Part shown: positions 35,179 to 44,618 of the stretch, piece by piece
Layout of the letters: each line of letters opens with the position of its first letter
How positions within the stretch are numbered: position 1 is the stretch's first letter
Assembly: GCA_017893485.1 (NCBI GenBank)
Contig: CM030364.1
Coordinates: 202,337,292-202,401,291, forward strand
DNA: 64,000 bases
DNA from: Hemerocallis citrina
Lineage: Eukaryota; Streptophyta; Magnoliopsida; Asparagales; Asphodelaceae
Reading direction: 5' to 3'
The notes under the pieces: generated by a model
Told to the model about the DNA's origin: nothing
Database searches by the model: none
What the model saw: the letters and a program-made list of their open reading frames with translations, nothing else
Position numbers and translations under genes: made by a program

Positions 35179-37295
35179 CTTCGGGCGAGTTGCTCTCACT
35201 TGTGGAACTTGATAGTGCTTTCCCTTGTGTCCTATCTTCAGCCTTTAGCCAGTCTTCTGTGCAAACGAGCATCTCTAACATCTCGGGCTTCAAGAGATTC
35301 CTGTAATCAGATAGAACCCTGCCACTTGTAGAAAATGCACTTTCAGAAGCAACTGTAGAGACAGGAGGAGTTAGTAAATCTTTAGTCATAATTGGCAGAA
35401 TACTAAAGTGTGTTCATGTTCTTTCCACCATTGTAAAATATCTAGTGCAGAAAGAGTAGGCTCAGTATCCTGTTGGTTATACCAATTTACTTCATTTGGT
35501 TGATTAGTCCTAGGTTTTTTAGATTGAATTTGTTCAAGTAAACTAAATGTTCTATCACCAATTCTACTTTTACCCTTACCTTTAGAACTACCAGAAGAAG
35601 AACTAACTACAGAAGTTGTACTACTAGAAACAAAACGTCTATCATATCATAATAATCATATAAGTTATTTAACGTAGATTCAAACTGAACTAAAAAAGTA
35701 GCGCAATCAATTGTTAATTCTACATTTACCTCTAAATATCCAAAAAACATTTCTATCAAATTCTTCGTACCTTCTAATTTGATACGAGGATCGATAACAG
35801 TAGCAACACAAATCAACATAGGAGGAGGAAAATAATACTTCAAAAAATTTTTAAATGTAGGTTTTACAATGTTATTAATATAGGGATCATTTAACATTTC
35901 GTTAAATATTTGCATCATGCTAACTAATTCAATAAAAATGCTACTAGAAGTAGATTCATATGTTTTTGAAAATTTTAAAGTTGCGATTTTAAAAGGTTCT
36001 AAAAATTTCAACAAAGATTCGGCAAAAAACCAATCGGGGGGAGTCATTTCAAAATTGTGCATATTTTTTGCGATACAAAAATCATTTACAACTGCTTTAT
36101 AATCGGTGACGATATTTAGTAAATCAAAAGTACAATTCCATCGGTGTCTAACATCCTTTGGAAATTTTCTAAAAGGAACATTTCTAACCCTACACCAAGC
36201 TTTCCATTCTTGTAAAATGTTTGGACTTAATGCAATGAAATGTACACAATTTCTAATTTTAACTATATATGGATCGGCTATTCTTAATGCATCTTGAACA
36301 CATAAATTTATAATATGACATGCACATCTAACATGAAAAATATTGTCAGATGGAGGGTTTAATACAGATTTTAAAGTAGTAATTGCTACATTGTTGTTAG
36401 ATGCATTATTAAAACTAATAGCCATAATTTTATTGCGAATATGAAAAACATCACAAATTTCTATAATACGGTTTGCTATTTCAGCGTCACTATGGGGATA
36501 CGACAACGCCGCAAGTGATATGATTCTTTTTTGAAGAATCCAGTCATTGTCGATCTAATGACAAGTTATTCTTATCGTTGGAATATTGTTGACACCCGTC
36601 CAACAATCCGAGGTTAAACTAACCCTATAAGTTAAACTCCATAAAATTGCAATCAAAGCGTCCTTCATTTCCATGTACACTTTAAAACAATCCGATTTGC
36701 AAGTATTTCTCGGAATTTTTTTAAAATGAGGGTTTAAGGCCGTTTGATTAAAATTTTCCAAGTTCCTACTCTCGGGATAGAAAAATGGTAACTCTTCCTT
36801 AATGACTAACCAGGCTATTTTCCGACGAACAAGTTCGGGATCATAAGGGTGGCTATCAACTTGACCGGTCCTAGGGTTGATTTTTTGTTGGCCTTGTATT
36901 TGATCAAGAAGTTATTTATGATTATGTTGGATGTGCCTACTAATTGTACCGGTGCCGTCACCCCTCTTGAATTTGTATGTTTTACTACATATTTTACACA
37001 CTTTCAAACCTATACCTGGAGTATGTTCGTCCGGGATATAATCTTAAAACTTATGCCAATCGCTAGTTTCTCCTCTACTTTTCCTACTACTACGGGGTTG
37101 TGTAGTTTCGGTTGGTTGTTGTTGTTGTTCTTCTTCTAATTGTATGTCACCTACAACAACGTCGTGTGTACCCCATTGTTCCATTGTAGGATCAATGTAA
37201 TCTTGGGCGGGCTCACTAGTTGGGACAATTGGTGGCCTACGTGAAGAGGAGGAGGAATCTTGTCCGCTACGACCGCTACCACGTGATCTAGACAT
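35138..37295 (-). pseudogene. hAT transposase (BED finger, RNase H-like core, C-terminal dimerisation domain), frameshifted
   Basis: Start MSRSRGSGRSGQ at 37295, a Q-rich linker, then a BED-finger-like KVCKICSKTYK near 36985. The RNase H-like core includes SDCWTGVNN (36600s), the longest open part 36506-35607 with HVRCACHIINLCVQDAL and RHRWNCTFDLL, and an LDILQWWKEH segment (about 35450). The C-terminal hAT dimerisation motif PPVSTVASESAFSTSGRVL lies at about 35370-35312, followed by poly-Q to 35138. It is broken by a stop after SDWHKF, shifts near 36550 and 35640, and a 1-nt shift near 35400. Known: hAT transposases cut and paste with 8-bp TSDs, as seen here. Nearly complete but not functional as read. 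Confidence 0.9.
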
Positions 37296-38282
37296 AATGT
37301 AGTAATGTGCTAAAGTATGTAAAAAAAAATATACAATGTAGGAGCGGTGAATTATACAAAAAAAATCTAAAAAACAAGAGGGTTGAGATTGAGAAGTTCA
37401 AAAAACGAACAATAATTTTAACTACAACACAAAAAAAAAATTAACAAGAGAGACAGAGATATTTTGATACCGTTCACCGTGGAATACGCGTATGTAAAAA
37501 AAACAGTAAAAAAAAGAATAGAATAGAAAAGATGGAGGAGCGCTTTGCCGATTCCGCAATTGAAGAGTTGAGAAGAGGTTGAAGTAGATTTGACGAGGGT
37601 TGAAGGGAGTTGAAGATGTTGAATTTTGATTCCGATACGACCGAAATTTGATCGTGTATTTGCCTCCTTGTACACTTGTTTGATGAATACTACAATTGTT
37701 CAAAAATTCTTTACAAATGATGTATAACAGTAGAGAGAGTAAGAGAGTGAGGTGTGATTTTTTATGAGATTTTTAGGGATATTTATAGGCTAAATATGTG
37801 GGAAAAAACAAAAAAAAACAAAAAAAACAAACCAGCGACTCAAAGAGCCGTTCCAAACGGCTCTGTCCCAGACAGAGCGCAAGCAGCGCTGCAGCGGAAA
37901 TTTCGACCGTTCGACCCGCGGGTCAACGGTCGACCCGTCACGGGTTGAACGGGTCGAAACCGCGGGTCGACCCGCGGGTTGGCGGGTTGAATTCGCGAGT
38001 TGGGCCGGGTTTCGCGAGTTCAATTCACGTAAATTGCGACCCGGGTCGACCCAGTACTGTTCACCGGGTTCGACCCGAACCCGCCAAACAGCTAACCGGG
38101 CCGGGTTGGCGGGCCGGGTCGCGGGTGGGTCGCCGGTTGACCCGGCCCAGTTGCCATCCATATGTTAAATGCAGCGTCTCTCTCAATTTCTATACATCTT
38201 TTGTCTTTTCCCCCAAAAAAAATAGTAAAAGCAAAGAGGGAGCAAGCCAACAAGGACAACTCTTTCCTTTTATACATTTTAT

Positions 38283-38298
38283 GTCAGAGAGAGAGAGA

Positions 38299-38328
<30 letters not shown>
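38283..38328. repeat. (GA)n(GT)n microsatellite
   Basis: AGAGAGAGAGAGAG followed by about 15 GT repeats, inside the outer hAT. Confidence 0.9.
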
Positions 38329-38331
<3 letters not shown>

Positions 38332-38899
38332 GTGTTGTTGAAGAAGGAAACAAGGGTGATTGGAAAAAGAGTGTATTACATGAAAATTTGAGGAAGAAGG
38401 TGACTAAGTTTGCAAAGAAGATGGATTGAGATCAGTTTAATAGCCCAAGAAATCTTACTCTTAGCTCTAGTAATTAGCCCTTCTAACTAAAATAAGTTTT
38501 TTCTTTCTTTTTCTAATTGTTATTTGATATTTCTCATCTGGTTTTTTAGTTTATCATCAATTCCGGTGAAATATTTCATGCCGAGGTAATGAGTTTTTTA
38601 GATTATTTACATTTGATAAAAACATGGTTATTTGGTTATTTTTATCTTCGAAATTTATGTGAAACAATTTTCAGGCCAGGCTCGGGATTTTCAATTTTAT
38701 TCGAACCCGGGCTTGGGCTTGGACCCTAAAAAAAATTTCAGGCTCAACCTTGAATTTGTATAAGTCGGCCCACGCCCAGCCCGTTGCCGGCCTTACTCAC
38801 AATATATTAATTCTAATATCTCAAAATTGTTAACTATCATGAGGAATAAGAGAAAGAAGAATTAGAGTTATAGTTAATATCCTTACTGTTAGATATATT

Positions 38900-41800
38900 G
38901 CACCTTATGTGTTATGGCCAAGTTGGACAGGATTCTAGTCTCCATGGATTGAGAAGCTAAATTTCCTCTAGTGTCGGCTAGAGCGATCCCTAGGCCAACA
39001 TCAGATCACACCCCGATCCTTCTCGATGCGGGAATTCGAGGACAACGTAGGCCTAGGAAATTTAGATTTGAAAAGGCCTGGTTGGAAATTTGGGGATTCC
39101 ATCACTTGGTTATGGAGAACTGGGCGCTCCCAATGGCTAGCAGGGACGCGGCATCTCGCTGGTGTGGAAAAATCCGAAGGTTGAGAAAGAGGCTTGCAAG
39201 ATGGAACCGATCTAGGTTCTCTACCATCTGGCATGCTAAGGAATCCTTTCTGGAAGGTATTGATGAGCTAGAGAGGATTGAAGAGTCCAGAGTCCTTTCC
39301 CAGGATGAGTGAAGCAGGCTATTACAATTCCGTGAGAACATAGCCAATCTTTATAGACTAGAAGAGATCAAATGGCAACAAAGGTCTAGGATTTCGTGGC
39401 TCAAAGAGGGAGACGCGAATACGGCCTACTTCCATCGGGTTGCAAGCGCTAGAAGGAGATCCAATCTTATCCTATCAATTCAGACAGACTCAGGAACATC
39501 ACAAGATGAAAAGGTGATCTCCACGACCTTTCAGACTTTCTATAAGGACCTCTTCGGGAGGAAGAATGATTATAGGGTCCCAATGAGCGAGGACTACTGG
39601 CAGGAGTATCAGAATGAATCAGGTTAAAACTTTTCCTCCTTGGAGGCACCTTTCTCAGAAATAGAAGTCAAAACGGCCGTCAATCAGATGGAAGCAGACA
39701 AATCGTCTGGACCAGATGGCTTTCCCATGATGTTCTTCCAAGTGTTCTGGGAAGAAATTAAAGGAGACTTTATGGATCTAATGGAGGAATTTTACCACAA
39801 CAATCTGAGACTGGGAATGTTCAACTTTGCAGAAGTGGTGTTGATTCCCAAACAAGAGGAATCCAAATGCGTTGGGGATTTTAGACCAATTAGCCTGATA
39901 AACTGCTCGGCGAAAATCATCACTAAGGTCCTAGCGATCCGCTTGGAAAGTATGATGGACAGTCTTATCAATGGACAGTCTTATCAATAAGACCCAGACG
40001 GGTTTCATTAAGGGCAGATGTATACTGGACTGTGTGGCCACCGCTGAACAAGTTATCCACCACTGCCACAAGAGCAACTCCAAGAACTTCCTCCTAAAGT
40101 TGGATTTTGAGAAGGCATATGACTCTGTAGATTGGGAGTGTTTGCTGGAGGTGCTCAGAGAGAGAGGTTTCGGAGACAAATGGATAAGATGGATCAAACA
40201 ATGTTTGCATTCTAGCAAAATGGCAATCTCGGTGAATGGGAGACCCGGTCCATCGTTTCCTTGCAAGAAGGAACTCCGGCAGGGAGATCCGCTATCCCCA
40301 CTGTTATTTACTTTTGTTGCGGATGTGCTTAGAGGAATGATGGAAAACTGTCACAGAAAAGGGTGGATAACGCTTGTGGCCAGCAGCCCTACTAAACAAG
40401 GATGCACGATACTACAATATGCTGACGACACCCTACTCTTTGGAAATGGCTCTATAACTGAAACAATCTGCTTTAAAGGGGTCCTTTATTGTTTTGAGGT
40501 CTGGTCAGGCCTTAGGATTAACTTTCACAAGAGCGCGTTGGTCCCAATTACTCTATCAGAAGCAGAAGCACGGGAGCATGCCACCATTCTAAACTGCGCA
40601 ACGGAGGAGTTCCCGATCAAATATTTAGGGCTTCCGCTCAAACCAGGGAGACTCACTAAGGCTGACTGGTTGCCTATTATAGACAGGGTGGAAGACAGAC
40701 TGCCTGGGTGGAAGAGAAAATCGCTCTCGCTCGGGAGAAGAGTGATACTCATCAACTCAGTGCTATCCAACCTGCCCATTTACTACATGTCATTTTTTGA
40801 ACTCCCAAAGTGGGTGATCCAAAGGATTGACCGAATCCGAAAAAGATTCCTTTGGAAAGTGGCAGATTCAAATAAGGGAGGCTACCACCTTATTAAATGG
40901 AATATCGCCTGCATGAAGAAGAGACACGGAGGGCTAGGTATCATTGACCTTAGAGATATGAACCTGGCTCTCCTAGGAAAATGGTGGTGGAAAGTGTTTC
41001 ACCACTGTGGGGAAGGATGGCAGGATTTTATTCAACCCTACCTTCGAGGAAAAGGGACGAGAAGTTTAGGCTTCCGAGTGGGATCTAAGGCCTCCCGCTT
41101 CTGGAAAGGAATTACAAAAGCCAGTGGACCGTTCAATTCAGCAGTAACGTCTATTATTGGTAATGGATGGTCCACCAGGTTTTGGTGGGACAAATGGTGT
41201 GGTCCACTCGCTCTTAAGGACAATTTTCCAGAGCTGTATGAAAAAACGAATCGACCGAATATGTCGGTGGCAGAAGCCTGGAAAAGAGGGACTTGGAGAC
41301 CGTCGTTCCAAGGAATGCTTTCACCAGGTTTGCATCAGCAACTGTGTGAACTACAGACGGGAATTACCCAATCTGGGGTGCTGTGTGCCCAAGGCCCAGA
41401 CCAGTTGCGTTGGGGACTTGAGAAGAAGGGAGTGTTCTCAGTTAGATCCCTTTACCACCGAATTCACTATCTGGGCAACGGTGTTATGGAAGGCAAAAAC
41501 ACCTCTTAAAGTCAGAGTCTTCCTCTGGCTTGTGCTCAACAATGCCATACTCACCAGAGAGAACCTAGCCAAGAGGCAACCTCACATTGCGACCGACTGT
41601 GGATTCTGCAACACACATACGGAAGATCTGAACCATTTGTTTATTCACTGCACAAGAAGTAAGGCCGTCATGATAGAAGTTCTAAGAGCCCTAGGTACAA
41701 GTGACTACCCAAGAGAGTATGAGGAACTATGGGTTGGCCCCAGATTTGCATCGACCCGACACGACATGAAGGAGGCATGGTATATTGCCATTGCGGCAAC

Positions 41801-42320
41801 CACATGGGTGTTATGGCTAGATAGAAACAATTTTTATTTCCGTGCTTCATGTAATTCTATTTCTGGTAACCTTACTCTCATCATGCATCTGATTTCCTTT
41901 TGGGCTACAGCTGCTGCCTCAGGAGCGAGAGGGAGGATTGCACAGGTCTTCCAGGTGAAAGAATTTGACGATGAGGAGATAGAGTTCGGGCCGACTATGG
42001 ATTGAGGAGTGCACCCGTCTTACAACCCAGTTGCGTCAGTGGCACTCTCTGTGTCTATTTATGTTGTTTCATTTCTTTGTACTTTGGTTGTCTAAGGTTT
42101 AGATGTTGAAATCCACCCCCCAGGGTTCTGCTGGGGGTTTATGTTTTATTTCCTGTTGTCTGAGGTTTAGATGATGAAACCCACCCCCCAGGGTTCTGTT
42201 GGGGGTTTATATTTTATTTCCTGCACTGCACTTTTGTTTTCTCCCGGTTCTGCGGGGTTGTTTATTAGTATCTTATTAATGAAACAGGGTGGTGTTATTC
42301 CACCTTTTAACTCAAAAAAA
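38900..42320 (+). mobile_element. 5'-truncated L1-type LINE (copy A)
   Basis: Begins within the endonuclease domain and runs to a 3' UTR with two tandem copies of a CCACCCCCCAGGGTTCTG segment (about 42112-42210), AATGAAACAGGGTGGTG and a short A tail at about 42313-42321. No ORF1 and no clear TSD at the 5' break. It appears to lie inside an LTR-like sequence (38887-42522). Confidence 0.92.
38915..42005 (+). pseudogene. LINE ORF2 (endonuclease C-terminus, RT, zf-RVT), inactivated
   Basis: Endonuclease end: KLDRILVSMD, then LVSARAIPRPTSDHTPILL. A linker with SRISWLKEGDANTAYFH follows. RT: ADKSSGPDGFPMMFFQ, GDFRPISLINC, KLDFEKAYDSVDWECL, RQGDPLSPLLF, YADD at 40418-40429, KYLGLPLKPG. The C-terminal zf-RVT region is at about 41500-41750 (TDCGFCNTHTEDLNHLFIHC). 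It ends FGPTMD, stop. Breaks: TGA near 38951, stops near 39312 and 39627, a 16-bp tandem duplication (39957-39972 and 39973-39988) that shifts the frame in RT, and a shift near 41480-41505. Known: ORF2p nicks DNA and reverse transcribes its RNA at the nick. Confidence 0.95.
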
Positions 42321-43141
42321 ATAAGAATATTGGAATACCTAAACTACTGCCTCAAGCCAGTATTTATAGGATAAATATTGAGGTTTGTGTACCACGCTCT
42401 AGGCCCACTCAACCTTGGTCCAATATCCATACAAGTAGTACGTACAACTCATGTGTTACTCATACAATATTATTATTAAATAATATTATGCTTATAATGG
42501 GAATGCACCTATATATCTAACAAGAATAACAGAATTACCCCTAATGACTACCACCGCCAATATTGGCAGTATTCAGCAAGCAGGAAACCATGGAGAATGC
42601 GTACACACCTTGTTGAATTGCATTCTCAAAGTCAGCTTCTTTAAGGGCCTGTTTATTTGGCTGCAAATCCACTGTAGAAATCCAGGGGTCTTGAGACCCC
42701 CAGCATTAATCGATATAAATTTGGTGAATTGAATCCAATACTAATATCTATTCTCTGGCCCACCCAAATTGTAACTGTGGCCAGCCGGTTGGAAAAGAAA
42801 TCTAAAGGGAAATTGTTTATCCAGCTAATCCCATGCTTCACAAATTCTCCATAACCATCATCGCTAAAATCATGCATGCTGATAACAATCACAGAAACGT
42901 TGACTCAAAAACAATCACAAAAACAAGAAATAAAAAGTTGGTTAAAAAAATTACATAAAAAAAAAAGTTGGTTAAAAATACTGGGCAGTTAACTATTCAA
43001 CAAGCAAGCAAGACACCATTGAGACCAGATACACAGTGTCATACTGCATTCTTAGAGTTAGGCTTCTTTAGCTTGTGCAAACGACATTCAAAAAGGCAGA
43101 ACGGACCATTGGCACCGGAACTTTCTCCTTCATCAATGTGT

Positions 43142-43564
43142 TCAATTATTTACAAAAATAAAGAACAAACAAGGATTAGGATTGAGCAAGAAAACAAAGA
43201 AAAGCACAATTTTTACCCGAGAGAGCGGGAGACGGCAAACCTTTAGGTATCTATTATCAAGATATCGATGAAGCATAACTGGTCCTGGTCCTGGTCCTGG
43301 ATTGGATTGGATTATACCCAAATCTTTCATAAGCCTTACAAGCCAAGCTAGACAGCTAGTGCAAATTTTACTCTCACCACTGTAACCATAATCATCAACC
43401 TCACCATCCCACCACCACCCATCATACTCATCAAAATCCATCTCAAACCCAATCCCCCTCAACATCTCTGAATTACTGTAATAGAATTTCAGAATAACCG
43501 TCCTTTCCAAGCTAGGGGCCTTAGGAATTGTAATCTCTTTAGGTTTCCGAGCAGTAAGTAACAT
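43142..43564 (-). CDS. unrecognised open frame, possible host exon
   Basis: 140 codons, rich in acidic and aromatic residues early (MDFDEYDGWWWDGEVDDYGY), then ICTSCLAWLVRLMKDLGI and a GPGPGP run. A GT donor-like site follows CTTAAAG near 43243, so the real exon could end there and the hydrophobic tail (LFFVFLL) be intron. Another minus-strand stretch at about 43130-43050 (ESSGANGPFCLFECRLHK) could be the next exon. I do not recognise a family. It may be a gene fragment. Confidence 0.3.
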   Translation of the reverse strand: MLLTARKPKEITIPKAPSLERTVILKFYYSNSEMLRGIGFEMDFDEYDGWWWDGEVDDYGYSGESKICTSCLAWLVRLMKDLGIIQSNPGPGPGPVMLHRYLDNRYLKVCRLPLSRVKIVLFFVFLLNPNPCLFFIFVNN

Positions 43565-43744
43565 CCAACACCGCTAACTTGTAACCATTACAATTTCTTA
43601 AAAACTTTATAGCATGTCTCAACTACCAATCTCTCATCATATAGACCTACAGCATGAAAACCAACTGCTCCAAATCGATGTCTCAAACAAAGCACTCTCC
43701 TCTAGTCTCAGCTTAGCCCAGTGAATTTAGGAGGAACTTTGAGC

Positions 43745-43942
43745 TCAAGCTTGGAGAGCACTCGGCATGAGAAGATTGTCATTTGGAATAGTGTAGTGTA
43801 GTGTAGTGCAGTGCTCGCCGTTGTTGTAAATGGTAAAGATATCTTCGATGCCTTCATCTTGAAGGAATCTGACAGTATCGCTCGAAATTGAAATCACACT
43901 TGTACTGATCAAAGTGATAACAATAAGTGAAGTAAAGGACAT
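43745..43942 (-). CDS. unrecognised short open frame, possible exon
   Basis: 65 codons with a hydrophobic start and FLQDEGIEDIFTIYNNG. It lies just upstream (minus strand) of the 43564-43142 frame, so both could belong to one decayed host gene. No family recognised. Confidence 0.2.
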   Translation of the reverse strand: MSFTSLIVITLISTSVISISSDTVRFLQDEGIEDIFTIYNNGEHCTTLHYTIPNDNLLMPSALQA

Positions 43943-44162
43943 AATAAGAGCATGTCGTAGTATACTATAACTAGATGCAAATGCTAGACATACATGAGTT
44001 AAAACATTGTCTTTTAGTAAGAAGTGAGATCCAATGCATTAACATTGTCTTTTAGTGAGAAATGAGACCCAATGCATTTATAATGTATGTTTGGGGTAAA
44101 AACTCATGTATGTGTAGCATGTGCCATCTTCAGAACGATACAACATATAAAAAACCTTGTAA

Positions 44163-44618
44163 ACTACAAGAAAAATCTTTTTTCGCAACAAGATTTTAGC
44201 AACAACTTTTTAGTCGTTGTGAAAATTAGTTACGGCAACGCGAAAGTCGTTGCTAAAAATAAAATAAAATTTTCCTCCTCCAAAATGACTTGCGCGGGCC
44301 TTTGCAAATCCCCCGCCAGATTGTATAAATTGGAAACGATAAATGTCGTTGCGTATATTTCCTTATATCTACTGCAACGACAGTATTGTTGCCAAATATA
44401 TAAAAAAATAAAAATAAATAAAATAATTTAACTTAATAGAACTTCTTTCCTAATTCCCCAAAATTTTTCCCATATCCCCGCCGGCCCTAGCATTTCTCAG
44501 TCCCGCCACCACACCAAATTCCCCAAACCCTTGCTACTCCATCCTAGCCCCACAACAACTCGTCTCCTCTCTTCTGACGGAATACCTGGTCGGCAGTGGC
44601 GATCGAGATCGCTGTGTC
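44163..44618. mobile_element. probable left end of a second CACTA element
   Basis: Starts AACTACAAGAAAAATCTTTT, close to the common CACTACAAGAAAA terminus with the first base changed. Subterminal GTCGTTG and GCAACGAC motifs in both orientations follow (44170-44400). Interrupted at 44618 by the young LTR element. The right terminus was not found in the window. Confidence 0.5.

Larger units (their letters stand above)
34650..38162 (-). mobile_element. inner hAT transposon, 3,513 bp, TSD TGTTAAAT
   Basis: Left end TAGGGATGGCAAATGGGTC; right end in reverse complement TATGGATGGCAACTGGGCC. 8-bp TSD TGTTAAAT at 34642-34649 and 38163-38170. Subterminal regions (34660-34850 and 37905-38150) are dense in GGGCCGGG and GACCCGCGGGTT motifs. 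Encodes a minus-strand hAT transposase. Confidence 0.95.
34365..38795. mobile_element. outer non-autonomous hAT element, TSD CTCACAAT, interrupted by an inner hAT
   Basis: Left end TAAGGCTGGCAATTGAGACC; right end, reverse complement from 38795, TAAGGCCGGCAACGGGCTGG. 8-bp TSD CTCACAAT at 34357-34364 and 38796-38803. Without the inner element and one copy of its TSD it is about 0.91 kb and has no transposase. It carries A-rich stretches and a (GT)n run at 38299-38327. Confidence 0.9.
38887..42522 (-). repeat. possible LTR (about 0.24 kb without the LINE) carrying LINE copy A
   Basis: Ends are an inverted pair: TGTTAGATATAT at 38887 and ATATATCTAACA ending at 42522. On the minus strand a TATA-like CCTATAAATACTGGC lies at about 42366-42380. 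No 5-bp TSD is found, so it may belong to a larger, disrupted element, possibly the old copia, rather than be a solo LTR. Confidence 0.4.
42523..44160. other. unassigned region with weak exon-like signals
   Basis: Not an obvious transposon. Two related segments lie at about 42575-42650 and 43005-43065 (minus strand core AAAGAAGC..AC, GAATGCA, TGCTTGCT), suggesting a duplicated exon or repeat. A GGTCCT repeat lies at 43281-43300. See the open frame at 43564-43142. Confidence 0.35.

Noticed and set aside
38900..42330. TSD for LINE copy A (TTAGATATATTG versus TAAGAATATTG)
   Set aside because: The match is imperfect and overlaps the LTR-like end motif, so I do not claim it.
42653..42892. GGGCCTGTTTATTTGGCTG at 42647 as a hAT/PIF-type MITE terminus
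   Set aside because: No matching inverted terminus or TSD could be found downstream.
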